A stretch of 64,000 bases of DNA from JAXLYE01 sp046351595 (GCA_046351595.1 JAXLYE010000007.1:657616-721615), one strand, 5' to 3'; positions 1 through 9,303 are shown, numbered from the stretch's first letter. A program made the numbers and translations. Notes: generated from the sequence alone by a model not told the origin.

Positions 1-1254
<1,254 letters not shown>

Positions 1255-1296
1255 TTCGTACTCTCCGGGGGTGCGGGAGGGAGTTTCGTCTCATCT

Positions 1297-1352
1297 CCGC
1301 GGGCCGTGGTCCGCGGGCCGTGGTCCGCGGGCCGTGGTCCGCGGGCCGCGGC
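1297..1352. repeat. Four tandem 14-bp repeats between pheS and pheT
   Basis: The unit CCGCGGGCCGTGGT occurs at 1297-1310, 1311-1324 and 1325-1338 without mismatch; a fourth copy with two changes occupies 1339-1352. The array ends on the base next to the pheS stop codon (1353-1355). Each unit contains the palindrome CCGCGG, so the transcript may fold. It sits inside the pheS-pheT transcription unit. Confidence 0.9.
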
Positions 1353-2423
1353 TCAGCGGAACTGCCGGCTGAAGCGCACGTCGCCGGCGAAGAACAGGCG
1401 CAGGTCGGAAAGCCCGTAGCGCAGCATGGCCATGCGCTCGATGCCGGTGCCGAAGGCGAAGCCGCTGTACTTCTCGCTGTCGTAGCCGACGTGGCGGAAG
1501 ACCTCGGGGTCGACCATGCCGCAGCCGAGGATCTCGATGTACCCGGTGTGCTTGCAGGTGCGGCAGCCCTTGCCCTTGCACAGGAAGCAGACGATGTCGA
1601 CCTCGGCGCCCGGCTCGACGAAGGGGAAGAACGACGGGCGCAGGCGCAGGTTGACGTCGCGGCCGAAGAAGCGCTGCACGAAGTAGAGCAGGGTGCCCTT
1701 CAGGTCCGCGAAGGTGACGCCGGTGTCGATGCACAGCCCCTCGATCTGCTGGAACATCGGCGAGTGCGTCGGGTCGTCGTCCTTGCGATAGACCTTGCCC
1801 GGCGAGATGATGCGCACGGGCGGCTTCTGCGCGAGCATCGTCCGGATCTGCACCGGCGAGGTGTGCGTGCGCAAAAGCAGCTGGCCCGCGCCCGTCGCCT
1901 GCGCGCGCAGGTAGAACGTGTCCTGCATGTCGCGCGCCGGGTGATCGGCGGGCATGGCCAGCGCCTCGAAGTTGTGGAAGTCGGTCTCGATCTGCGGGCC
2001 GCTGGCGACGGAGAAGCCGATCTCGGCGAAGATCGCCTCGAGCTCGCGGCGCACCTGCGTCAAGAGGTGGAGCGCGCCGAGGCGCGGCGCCCGACCCGGC
2101 AGCGTGACGTCGACCCGACGGTGCAGGTCGGCCCGACGGGCGGCCTCGTGCAGGGCGTGGAGCTGGCCCTGGAACAGCTCCTCGGCGCGCTGGATGGCGG
2201 CGTTGCCGGCCTGACCGATGGCGCGCTTCTCGGGGCCGGGGGCGGCCTTGAGCGCCTCGGCGAGGCGCTTGCGGATGTCGCCCTCCTTGCCGAGGTAGCG
2301 CGCGTGCACGACGCGCAGCGCTGGCTCGTTGGCCGCGCCGGCGAGCTCGCCCTTATAGCGCGCGAGCAGCTCTTCGAAAAGCCGCTGAAGCTCCGCGGCG
2401 CTGGGTGCGGACTGCGTACTCAT
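1353..2423 (-). CDS. pheS: Phenylalanyl-tRNA synthetase alpha subunit
   Basis: Catalytic subunit of phenylalanyl-tRNA synthetase, a class II enzyme; 356 residues, normal length. I start at MSTQSAPSAAELQRLF (ATG at 2421-2423) because the frame upstream encodes no conserved sequence. An N-terminal coiled-coil (residues 1-90, tRNA binding) precedes the catalytic core. Class II motif 2 is seen as SPGKVYRKDDDPTHSPMFQQIEG, and motif 3 as GFAFGTGIERMAMLRYGL near the C-terminus. A Cys pair cluster (VCFLCKGKGCRTCKHTGY) resembles the zinc-ribbon-like insertion seen in some PheS proteins; its metal binding is inferred. It lies between rplT and pheT on the same strand, the widely conserved order. Confidence 0.97.
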   Translation of the reverse strand: MSTQSAPSAAELQRLFEELLARYKGELAGAANEPALRVVHARYLGKEGDIRKRLAEALKAAPGPEKRAIGQAGNAAIQRAEELFQGQLHALHEAARRADLHRRVDVTLPGRAPRLGALHLLTQVRRELEAIFAEIGFSVASGPQIETDFHNFEALAMPADHPARDMQDTFYLRAQATGAGQLLLRTHTSPVQIRTMLAQKPPVRIISPGKVYRKDDDPTHSPMFQQIEGLCIDTGVTFADLKGTLLYFVQRFFGRDVNLRLRPSFFPFVEPGAEVDIVCFLCKGKGCRTCKHTGYIEILGCGMVDPEVFRHVGYDSEKYSGFAFGTGIERMAMLRYGLSDLRLFFAGDVRFSRQFR

Positions 2424-2520
2424 GAACAGCTCCGGGCCGTGGTTCTTGAAGAGAGAGGCAGCGCCCGCGTGCACGGGCGCGTCGGCGCGCTGCCGGAAAC
2501 GAGTGCGGCCGCCAGAAACG

Positions 2521-2546
2521 AAGAAGCCCGCCGAAGCGGGCCTCTT
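2521..2546 (-). terminator. Terminator or attenuator hairpin between rplT and pheS
   Basis: Read on the minus strand, the transcript forms GCCCGC-TTCG-GCGGGC (2526-2541), a 6-bp GC stem with a UUCG tetraloop that extends to 11 bp with one mismatch. It is followed by the T-rich run TTCTTCGTTTC. It lies downstream of the rplT stop and about 100 bases before pheS. This could be a terminator for rplT or an attenuator for pheST. I found no Phe-rich leader peptide between it and pheS. Confidence 0.65.
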
Positions 2547-2561
2547 GGCGGGCGGCAGGGT

Positions 2562-2927
2562 CTAGCTGGCTTGCTGGACCTGGATGCCGGCCTGCTGGAC
2601 GATGCTGCGGAACGCCACCGGGTCCGAGATCGCCAGGTCAGCCAGGATCTTGCGATCGACCTTGATGTTGGCCTGGCTGAGGCCGTGGATCAGCTTCGAG
2701 TAGGTGGTGCCCAGGTCGCGGGCCGCCGCGTTGATGCGGATGATCCACAGCTTGCGGAAGTCGCGCTTGCGCGCCCGACGGTGCCAGGTGGCGAAGCGCC
2801 ACGCGTGACGCACCGTCTCGACCATCGCCTTCCACAGGGTCGACCGACCGCCGCGGTACCCCTGGGCCCACTGCTTGATCCGGTTGCGACGACGACGTGC
2901 CTTGAATCCTCGTTTTGCTCGGGCCAT
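2562..2927 (-). CDS. rplT: 50S ribosomal protein L20
   Basis: L20 binds 23S rRNA early in 50S assembly and, in many bacteria, represses its own operon. The 121-residue protein begins MARAKRGFKARRRRNRIKQW, a typical L20 start, and contains the conserved DFRKLWIIRINAAAR segment. The ATG at 2925-2927 is chosen because L20 always starts at this point and a purine-rich stretch (GAAGAAGTC) precedes it. The usual upstream partners infC and rpmI are not present: the next gene upstream is a sensor kinase. Downstream lies a hairpin and then pheS-pheT, as in the classic order. Confidence 0.97.
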   Translation of the reverse strand: MARAKRGFKARRRRNRIKQWAQGYRGGRSTLWKAMVETVRHAWRFATWHRRARKRDFRKLWIIRINAAARDLGTTYSKLIHGLSQANIKVDRKILADLAISDPVAFRSIVQQAGIQVQQAS

Positions 2928-2946
2928 GACTTCTTCACACACTTCC

Positions 2947-3048
2947 TGACCGCTCGGGTCAGTTGGGGACTGGCATCGGGGCTCCGACGGATGCGGAGCT
3001 TGGGACCCTTGACCAAGTCCAGTTTGAGGTTTCGCGGGATCCGCGAAA
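2947..3048 (-). promoter_or_regulatory. Structured leader upstream of rplT
   Basis: Two perfect inverted repeats occupy the 205-base gap before rplT: TTTCGCGG-GAT-CCGCGAAA at 3030-3048 (8-bp stem, 3-base loop) and TGACC-GCTCG-GGTCA at 2947-2961, just before the ribosome-binding region. L20 operons are often autoregulated through leader RNA structures, so a regulatory role is plausible. The first hairpin could equally be a terminator for the upstream kinase gene. Function is inferred; the repeats are seen. Confidence 0.4.
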
Positions 3049-3132
3049 TGTGAGCGTCTCTTCGCTATCACGACCCGATCGGCGCTGTAAAGCCCAAGCT
3101 GCAGGGCCGGCACTGGTCGCGTCGAGGAGGGC

Positions 3133-4725
3133 TCAGCCCGGGTCGGGCAGCCGCAGCGTGACGCAGCAGCCGCGCTCCTCGCCGGTGGCCGGGTCGGTGC
3201 GGGTGGCGGTGATGCGGGCGCTGCCGCCGTGCGCCTCGGCGACGCGGCGGGCGAGCGTCAGGCCCAGGCCGAAGCCGTGCGGCCCGCTGCCGGGCGGGCT
3301 GGCGCCGGCGCCGGCGGCCGGGCTGGTGGCCGAGCTGGCGGCCGGCGTGCGCGCCTTGTCGATGCGGTAGAAGGGATCGAAGACGCGCTCGCGCTCGGCC
3401 CGCGGGATGCCGGGCCCCTCGTCGCTGACCGCGATCTCGACCGCGTCGCCGTCGCGGACCGCGCGCACCGTCAGCGGCGCCGCGCCGTACTTGGCGGCGT
3501 TCTCGATCAGGTTGTTGACGGCGCGCTTGAGCAGCGCCGCATCGGCCCGCACGCGCAGCGGCTCGTCGTCGGTGAGCACCAGCTTCGGCTGCAGCTGCGC
3601 GGTCAGCGGATCGCGCGCCGCGCGCTCGGTGATCTGGCGCAACAGGCCCGTCAGATCGATCTCGGCCGGGTTGGCCGGCAGGCCCGTGGCCTCCAGCCGC
3701 GAGGTGATCAGCACGTCCGCGATCAGCCGATCGAGCTCGTCGAGATCCGCCTCGACCTCGCGCAGCCGGGTGTCGACCTCCCCCTCGCGCGGCACCAGCT
3801 CGAGCGCCAGGCGGACGCGCGCCAGCGGCGAGCGCAGCTCGTGCGAGATGTTGGCCAGAAGCTCCTTCTGCCCGCGCACCAGGCGCTCGATGCGCTCGGC
3901 CATGTCGTTCCACGCCACCTCGAGCTCGGTCAGCTCGTCGAGGCGGCGCGGCGGGCGCCGTCCGTGCCGGCGGTGCCAGCGGTCGATGCCGCCGGGGGCA
4001 TGGCCGTGGACGTGGCGGTGGATGTGGCCGTGGACGTGCTCGTGGAAGCGCCCGTGCCAGCTGCGGTACGGACCGCCGGCTCCGCCGTCGCAGTCCGGGC
4101 AGGGGTGGCGCGGCGACGGCGGGATGCGGTACGAGAGCTCGCCGGCGCCGAGCCGCCGCGACGCCTCGATCAGCCGCTCGACCGGGCGCGAGATGCGGCG
4201 CGCCAGCGGCGCGGTCACGCCGCCGACCACCAGCAGCACCACCGCCACCGCGAACAGCGTCCGCCCCAGGCCGCTCAGGCTCCACGCGTGCAGCCGCGTC
4301 GGCGGCGAGATGTTGAGCAGGCCGAGCATCGCCCCGCTGCGCTCGTCGCGGATCGGCGCCAGCACCGAGTAAGGGCTGTGCCGCACCAGCGCCCGCCCGC
4401 CCCGCGCCGCCGTAAGCTCCGCGTCGCTGAGCGGCGGCAGCGGCGCGCCCGCCTCGGTCAACAGCGCCCCCGACAGATCGCGCACCGCCAGATCGAGCGC
4501 GAAGTCCTTGTGGATGCGCTCGGCCACGTGCCGGCGCAGCGCCGCATCGTCGAAGCGCTCGCCGAGCAGGCCCGCGATGTGGCGCGACATGCGCTCGGTC
4601 ACCTCGCGCCAGAACCAGCCGCGCTGCCCGATCGAGAAGACCACGCTGGTCAGCAGGCCGACGATGAACAGGAGGCTCAGGAAGTGGAAGAACAGGCGCG
4701 TATACAGCCGTCTCATGTTGCCCAT
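3133..4725 (-). CDS. CpxA-like membrane sensor histidine kinase with His-rich insertion
   Basis: A two-pass inner-membrane histidine kinase of about 530 residues. I start at MGNMRRLYTRLFF (ATG 4723-4725) behind AAGGTGAG; MRRLY at 4716 is an alternative. Membrane segments lie near residues 9-30 and 156-174, enclosing a periplasmic sensor. HAMP begins after the second segment (LARRISRPVERLIEASRRLG) and is interrupted by about 55 extra residues that carry CPDC (209-212) and 11 histidines between 224 and 254. Then come the H-box (NISHELRSPLARVRLALEL, His near 295) and ATPase motifs NNLIENAAKYG, DEGPGIP and GFGLGLTLARR. The ATP lid has a Pro/Ala/Ser-rich insertion. It is divergent from a CpxP/Spy-like gene, which suggests an envelope-stress or metal sensor. 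No response regulator gene is adjacent. Confidence 0.88.
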   Translation of the reverse strand: MGNMRRLYTRLFFHFLSLLFIVGLLTSVVFSIGQRGWFWREVTERMSRHIAGLLGERFDDAALRRHVAERIHKDFALDLAVRDLSGALLTEAGAPLPPLSDAELTAARGGRALVRHSPYSVLAPIRDERSGAMLGLLNISPPTRLHAWSLSGLGRTLFAVAVVLLVVGGVTAPLARRISRPVERLIEASRRLGAGELSYRIPPSPRHPCPDCDGGAGGPYRSWHGRFHEHVHGHIHRHVHGHAPGGIDRWHRRHGRRPPRRLDELTELEVAWNDMAERIERLVRGQKELLANISHELRSPLARVRLALELVPREGEVDTRLREVEADLDELDRLIADVLITSRLEATGLPANPAEIDLTGLLRQITERAARDPLTAQLQPKLVLTDDEPLRVRADAALLKRAVNNLIENAAKYGAAPLTVRAVRDGDAVEIAVSDEGPGIPRAERERVFDPFYRIDKARTPAASSATSPAAGAGASPPGSGPHGFGLGLTLARRVAEAHGGSARITATRTDPATGEERGCCVTLRLPDPG

Positions 4726-4758
4726 CTCACCTTGGTAGTCCCATCGTCCTCGGGCGGC

Positions 4759-4830
4759 GTAAAGCGCGTGCAGCCGGACTGTTAAGCCTCTGTAAACGAA
4801 ACGAAGCGGGGTGGCTTCACAAAACTTTAC
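4759..4830. promoter_or_regulatory. CpxR-box-like repeats in the divergent kinase/CpxP-like promoter region
   Basis: The intergenic region contains GTAAA at 4759-4763, GTTAA-N6-GTAAA at 4781-4796 (11-bp spacing, one helical turn), and TTTAC (GTAAA on the other strand) at 4826-4830. The E. coli CpxR site is a direct repeat of GTAAA with a short spacer, so this is a candidate operator for both divergent genes. The match is short and unproven. Confidence 0.4.
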
Positions 4831-4942
4831 CGTCGCGACATCGCGGCTTGAAGGCGGGCGCGCATCCTCTTTCTTGTAAGCACGGCGCGGGCGACGAGAG
4901 AGCCCCGCCCGACGAACCACCCCGACCCAAAAGGAGCCTCCC

Positions 4943-5407
4943 ATGATGACCCGTCGCATGAAGCTTGGTATCGCCGCCTCCGTCCTCGCCGTCCTCACCG
5001 GAGTCGGCATCGTCAAGAGCCGCGCCGCCGGCGGCTGGGCCCACGGCGGCCGCCACGCCATCATGAAGCGCATCGCCAACGCCCACATCGACGAGGTGCT
5101 CGACGAGGCCAAGGTCAACCCGCAGCAGCGCGCGACGATCTACGCGGCGCGCGACCGCGTCTACAACGCCTTCGAGAACACCTCGCGCGATCGCAAGACG
5201 CACTTCGAGGAGGCGCTGCGCCTGTTCGAGGCCGACCGCGTCGATCAGGAGCGCATCACCGCGCTGCGCGCCCAGGGCGAGGCCAAGCACAAGCTGCTCG
5301 CCGACGAGGTGACGCGCGCGCTCGTCGAGACGCATGACACGCTGACCCCGGAGCAGCGCCACATCGTCGCCGAGCGCCTGCGCGCGCTCAAGGCCGCGCA
5401 CGAGTAG
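4943..5407 (+). CDS. CpxP/Spy-family periplasmic stress protein
   Basis: A 154-residue exported helical protein. The N-terminus MMTRRMKLGIAASVLAVL is a signal peptide or anchor, and the mature part is rich in charged helices. The C-terminal LTPEQRHIVAERL matches the LTxxQ signature of CpxP, Spy and CnrX/ZraP-like proteins, with a weaker earlier copy (VNPQQRATIYAAR). Family members act as periplasmic chaperones, metal-binding sensors or inhibitors of a partner kinase. The strong ribosome site AAAAGGAG precedes the ATG. It is divergent from the CpxA-like kinase, so the pair probably forms a sensing module in which this protein reports envelope or metal stress; that link is inferred from position. 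Confidence 0.8.
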   Translation: MMTRRMKLGIAASVLAVLTGVGIVKSRAAGGWAHGGRHAIMKRIANAHIDEVLDEAKVNPQQRATIYAARDRVYNAFENTSRDRKTHFEEALRLFEADRVDQERITALRAQGEAKHKLLADEVTRALVETHDTLTPEQRHIVAERLRALKAAHE

Positions 5408-5427
5408 CGCCGCGGCACACCGCTGCG

Positions 5428-5461
5428 AAAGGGCTCGGCCGCAGCGCGCGGCCGGCCTTTT
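5428..5461 (+). terminator. Rho-independent terminator-like hairpin after the CpxP-like gene
   Basis: AAAGG and CGGCCG on the left arm pair with CGGCCG and CCTTT on the right arm around a short GC loop, and the right arm runs into TTTT. It begins 21 bases after the stop codon. Confidence 0.55.
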
Positions 5462-5588
5462 CGAGGCATCTCGAGGCTGTTGCTACGAAGTCCGAAATCT
5501 GTAGGATGGGCGCCTACTTAAGCGGTCGGCGTGGGTCCAGGTGATCTGGCCCGACCGGCGCTCATCAAACAGACGGAGGACAACCCCC

Positions 5589-6269
5589 ATGCGAATTCTC
5601 TCTGCCGCTTTTGGACTCTCGCTTTGTGCGCTCACCGGCACGGCCTACGCGGGCCAGGAGCCCGGCATCGACCCCACGGTGCCGCCGCCGGGCCCGGCCA
5701 CCTCGTCGACGACCACGTCCGGCCCGCCCGATGACGCCACGGTGGTCCGCGCGGCTCCGGGGAACTGGGCCCTCTCGTTCCTGTTCGGCGGCCTGGGCAA
5801 CATGAACGTCGGCGGCCAGGCCAACCTGAAGGTCAACAACGTCCTGTTCACCGAGTTCGGCGCCCGCGCCGTGCTCGGCTCGATCATCATCCCGTTCTCG
5901 GCCGGCCTCGCGATCGGCGCCAACGTGCCCAAGATGGGCGACGCCGCCACCGACTTCGGCCTGAGCGCCACCGTCGGTGTCATCAAGACCTTCCGGGTCT
6001 GGCGCCGCATCGTCCCGCAGTTTGGCGGCAGCTTCCACTTCCACTACCTCGATCCGGCGACCCCGGCCGGCGCCGCCAACACCGACTGGCAGGTCGGCCT
6101 GTCGCTCGGCCCGGTGCTCGGCGTCGAGTACTACATCGCCGATCGCGTCAGCCTGCTGGCCCAGGGCACCTTCCAGTTCGGCATCGGCATCACCGACCCG
6201 GTCGCGGCGGTCAGCCTCGGCACCTCGATCTCGGGCGGCGGCCAGCTCGGCCTCAACTTCTACTTCTAG
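5589..6269 (+). CDS. Outer-membrane beta-barrel protein, unknown function
   Basis: A 226-residue exported protein. The start MRILSAAFGLSLCALTG (ATG 5589, GGAGG nine bases upstream) gives a clean signal peptide cleaved after AYA. A short Pro/Thr-rich linker (about residues 25-55) precedes alternating hydrophobic/polar strands, and the chain ends GGGQLGLNFYF with a terminal Phe, the usual BAM-recognised end of an outer-membrane barrel. The segment LGPVLGVEYYIADRVSLLAQG is typical of small 8-stranded barrels. I do not recognise a specific family. It lies between the CpxP-like gene and the TonB-receptor-like gene on the same strand and probably has its own promoter. Confidence 0.75.
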   Translation: MRILSAAFGLSLCALTGTAYAGQEPGIDPTVPPPGPATSSTTTSGPPDDATVVRAAPGNWALSFLFGGLGNMNVGGQANLKVNNVLFTEFGARAVLGSIIIPFSAGLAIGANVPKMGDAATDFGLSATVGVIKTFRVWRRIVPQFGGSFHFHYLDPATPAGAANTDWQVGLSLGPVLGVEYYIADRVSLLAQGTFQFGIGITDPVAAVSLGTSISGGGQLGLNFYF

Positions 6270-6389
6270 TCGCCCCGTCGGGGAGCCTGCGCCCCGGCCC
6301 GCCTCGTCTCCTCCTTCTCTCCCTCCGCTTCCTCGAAAATCGTCCACCGCGGTCGAGCGCCGCGCTTCGCGAGCAGCGTCGGCTTCGCT

Positions 6390-8717
6390 ATGCTGGCGCG
6401 CGCGATGCGTGCGCCCTGTCTTGTCGCCCTCTGCCTGATCTCCTGGCTGATCGGCGGCGCCGTCTCCCCGCCGGCGGCGCGGGCCGCACCCACCGCGGAG
6501 CTGCGCGGCCGCGTGATGCAGCGCGGCTCCATCGTCGGGGTCGAGGCGGCGCGGATCATCGTCCGCGCGGCGCCGGCCCCGGCCCCGGCCCTGAGTGCAC
6601 CGGTCGCACCGGTCGCACCGGATGCCGCGCCGTCGTCGGAGCCTCCAGCGCCGCGCGAGCCCGCCTCCGAGCCGACCTTCGAGGTGACCACGGATCGCCG
6701 CGGCCGCTTCACGCTGACCGTGCCCGCCGGACCGATCGCGGTGACGGTGCAGGCGGCCGGCCACGAGCTCTTGCAGGCGCGCGAGACCCTGCGCCCCGGA
6801 GAGATCCGCCGCGTCGAGTACCTGCTCAAGGCGCTGCCGGCGTACCGCCGCCCGTTCGAGGTGACGGTGCGCGGCGCGCCCAAGGTCGAGGGCCAGCGCC
6901 TGTCGCTGCGTGGCGAGGAGCTGCGCACGCTGCCGGGCACCCTGGGCGATCCGTTCCGGGCCATCGGCCTCCTGCCCGGTGTGGCGACGCCGCTGCCGGT
7001 GCTGCCGGTCTACGTGGTGCGCGGCGCTAGCCCCGGCATGAACGGCTTCTTCCTGGACGGCATGCGTGTGCCGCAGCTGTTCCACGTGCTGGTCGGCGGC
7101 GGCGTCGTGCACGCGCGGCTGGTCGACTCGCTCGACTTCTACCCGGGCGCCTACGACGCCTCGTTCGGCCGCTACGCCGGCGGCATCATCGACGCCAAGA
7201 CGCGCGGCGGCCGCAAGGACGGCTACCACGGCGAGCTCGAGCTGCGCCTCTACGATCTCAGCGGCCTGGTCGAGCTGCCGCTGCCGCGCGAGGTGCGCGT
7301 GACCGTCTCGGGCCACTACGGCTACCCCGGCCCCATCGTCAAGGCGTTCGACAACCGCGTCGACGTCTCGTACTGGGACTACCAGCTGCGGCTCGACTGG
7401 AAGGGGCTGACCGCGCAGGCGCTGGGTTCCTATGACAGCGTCAGCATCGCCGACCCGCGCCTCTCGGCCATGGCCGGCATGGACGTGCAGAACACCTTCC
7501 GCCAGACGTTTCACCGCCTGCAGCTGCGCTACGTCGCGCACCTGGGTCGCCACGAGCTCGAGGCCGGCCTGGTCGGCGGCCTCGACGAGATGACCATCTT
7601 CCAGGGCAACGGCGTGCGCAAGCTGAGCCTGAACCTGCGCGTCAACGCGACGCTGCGCTTCCCCGGCGTGCGCCTGCGGCTCGGCGCCGACACCGAGCTG
7701 TCGCGCTTCACCGCCGAGAACTTCGACAGCGATCCGGTGCGCGCGCGGCCCGACGATCTCGGGGAGCTCGGCGGCTCGCGCGACGGCGTGGTCGCCAGCG
7801 CCTACGCCGTGGCCACGATCGACGTCGGCCGCGACATGACCGCGACGCTGAGCGGCCGCGTCGACCTGTACCACGCCGGCCTGGTGACGCTGGTCGGCTT
7901 CGATCCGCGCGTGCAGATGCGCAGCAAGGTCAGCGAGCTTTTGACGCTGCACGGCGGCTTCGGCTACTTCCAGCAGCCGCCGTCGTTCCCGGTGGCGCTG
8001 CCCGGCATCGACACGTTCGCGCTGCGCCTGGGGCTGCAGCGCGCGGTGCACGGCGCCGCCGGGCAGGAGTGGACGCTGCCGGCGGCGTTCACGTTCACGC
8101 TGACCGGCTTCTACCAGAAGTACCTGAACGCCAACGACGTCGTCATCGACTTCTCACCGACGGCGTGCACGTCGCCGCCGCCGGAGTCGATCTCGGGCTA
8201 CGCCGCGGCGGTGACGCGCCAGGTCGAGGGCAGCTCGTACGGCATGGAGCTGATGCTGCGCCGCGCGCACGGCCGGGTGACGGGCTGGATCGCGTACACG
8301 CTCAGCCGCGCCGAGCGCAACTTCACCTGCGGCATCCGGCCCGCGGACTACGATCAGCCGCACGTGCTCAACGTCGTCGTGCAGGTGCGGCTGCCGTGGC
8401 AGCTCATGGCCGGCGGGCGCCTGTTCTTCTCGTCGGGACGGCCGGTGACGCAGCTCGAGCCGCCGGACGGATCGTCGACGCTGCGCAACAACGTGCGGCT
8501 TCCGGACACGGTGCAGCTCGATCTGCGCCTCGACCGCGAGTGGATCTTCCGCCGCTTCGCGCTCGACGTGTTCCTCGAGGTCGTCAACAGCACGTACGGG
8601 CAGGCGGTCTTCGGCCTGGCCTACCCGCGCGAGGGCAGCGTCGTGCGCTACGACATGCCGTTCCTGAACGGCTTCAACTGGATCCTGCCGTCGATCGGCG
8701 TGCGCGGGCGGTTCTGA
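6390..8717 (+). CDS. TonB-dependent-receptor-like outer-membrane protein with N-terminal regulatory-type domain
   Basis: A 775-residue outer-membrane protein. A signal peptide ending PPAARA (MRAPCLVAL at 6405 is an alternative start) is followed by a carboxypeptidase-regulatory-like beta domain (about 35-150) that contains a Pro/Ala-rich loop. A plug domain follows (about 165-275, with YVVRGASPGMNGFFLDGMRVPQ split over a typical plug and IIDAKTRGG), then a barrel that ends GVRGRF. This arrangement is common in Myxococcota receptors for large or unknown substrates. No TonB box can be assigned with certainty and the barrel is rather short. No transport partner is adjacent, so the substrate is unknown. 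Confidence 0.8.
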   Translation: MLARAMRAPCLVALCLISWLIGGAVSPPAARAAPTAELRGRVMQRGSIVGVEAARIIVRAAPAPAPALSAPVAPVAPDAAPSSEPPAPREPASEPTFEVTTDRRGRFTLTVPAGPIAVTVQAAGHELLQARETLRPGEIRRVEYLLKALPAYRRPFEVTVRGAPKVEGQRLSLRGEELRTLPGTLGDPFRAIGLLPGVATPLPVLPVYVVRGASPGMNGFFLDGMRVPQLFHVLVGGGVVHARLVDSLDFYPGAYDASFGRYAGGIIDAKTRGGRKDGYHGELELRLYDLSGLVELPLPREVRVTVSGHYGYPGPIVKAFDNRVDVSYWDYQLRLDWKGLTAQALGSYDSVSIADPRLSAMAGMDVQNTFRQTFHRLQLRYVAHLGRHELEAGLVGGLDEMTIFQGNGVRKLSLNLRVNATLRFPGVRLRLGADTELSRFTAENFDSDPVRARPDDLGELGGSRDGVVASAYAVATIDVGRDMTATLSGRVDLYHAGLVTLVGFDPRVQMRSKVSELLTLHGGFGYFQQPPSFPVALPGIDTFALRLGLQRAVHGAAGQEWTLPAAFTFTLTGFYQKYLNANDVVIDFSPTACTSPPPESISGYAAAVTRQVEGSSYGMELMLRRAHGRVTGWIAYTLSRAERNFTCGIRPADYDQPHVLNVVVQVRLPWQLMAGGRLFFSSGRPVTQLEPPDGSSTLRNNVRLPDTVQLDLRLDREWIFRRFALDVFLEVVNSTYGQAVFGLAYPREGSVVRYDMPFLNGFNWILPSIGVRGRF

Positions 8718-8730
8718 CCAGCGGCGCGCG

Positions 8731-8747
8731 CGTTACACCGCGTAACG
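8731..8747. terminator. Inverted repeat between convergent genes
   Basis: CGTTAC-ACCGC-GTAACG is a 6-bp perfect hairpin 14 bases after the receptor-like gene; a further GTAACG follows at 8764-8769. It has no T-run on either strand, so termination is only a possibility. Confidence 0.35.
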
Positions 8748-8808
8748 GATTTGATTCCAGCCTGTAACGGAGCGAAATGGGCCGCCGCGAGCGGCGTGTG
8801 CTGCCTCT

Positions 8809-9303
8809 TCACCTGGCGGTCGTGCAGCGGTTGCCGCGGCACTTGCCGCCGCCGCAGTCGGAGTCCGAGTAGCAGCTGCCGCCGGCGGTGGTGCACTGGT
8901 TGCCGCGGCACTTGCCGCCCGGGCAGTCCGAGTCCGAGTAGCACTGGCCGCCTGCGGTGGTGCACTTGCTGCCGCGGCACTTGCCGCCGCCGCAGTCGGA
9001 GTCCGAGTAGCAGGAACCGCCAGCAGTGGTGCACTTGCTGCCGCGGCACTTGCCGCCCGGGCAGTCGGAGTCGGAGTAGCACTCTCCGCCCGCGGTGGTG
9101 CACTTGCTGCCGCGGCACTTGCCGCCGCCGCACTCCGAGTCCGAGTAACACGGGCCGCCGGCTGTGGTGCACTTGCTGCTGCGGCACTTGCCGCCCGGAC
9201 AGTCCGAGTCCGAGTAGCAGTCTCCGTCGGCGGCGAGCGCCGGGGCGGCGAACGACAGGGCGGCGAGCAGCGAGAACAGGGCGGCGTGCAGCGTGCGCAT
9301 CAT
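8809..9303 (-). CDS. Secreted Cys-rich repeat protein
   Basis: A 164-residue protein. The signal peptide MMRTLHAALFSLLAALSFAAPALA is followed by six units of 23 residues, each with the pattern CYSDSDC-x4-C-x4-C-TTAGG, giving 24 cysteines spaced 6-5-5-7. The fourth-class position after the second Cys strictly alternates Pro, Gly, Pro, Gly, Pro, Gly (CPGGK then CGGGK), so the array grew by duplication of a two-unit (138-bp) block. Four-cysteine repeats of this general type occur in many secreted myxobacterial proteins and are thought to form disulfide knots. The protein probably acts outside the cell or in the envelope; its role is unknown. It is convergent with the receptor-like gene. Confidence 0.82.
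   Translation of the reverse strand: MMRTLHAALFSLLAALSFAAPALAADGDCYSDSDCPGGKCRSSKCTTAGGPCYSDSECGGGKCRGSKCTTAGGECYSDSDCPGGKCRGSKCTTAGGSCYSDSDCGGGKCRGSKCTTAGGQCYSDSDCPGGKCRGNQCTTAGGSCYSDSDCGGGKCRGNRCTTAR

Noticed and set aside
2928..3132. rpmI (L35) upstream of rplT
   Set aside because: No frame in this gap begins with or contains an L35-like Lys-rich sequence; only hairpins were found.
5565..8051. Open frame of about 830 codons antisense to the receptor-like gene
   Set aside because: Arg/Ala/Gln-rich shadow; the plus strand shows signal peptides, plug and barrel motifs.
8809..9303. CRISPR-like array
   Set aside because: The regular 69-bp repeats are in frame and code for a Cys-rich protein; there are no unique spacers and no cas genes.
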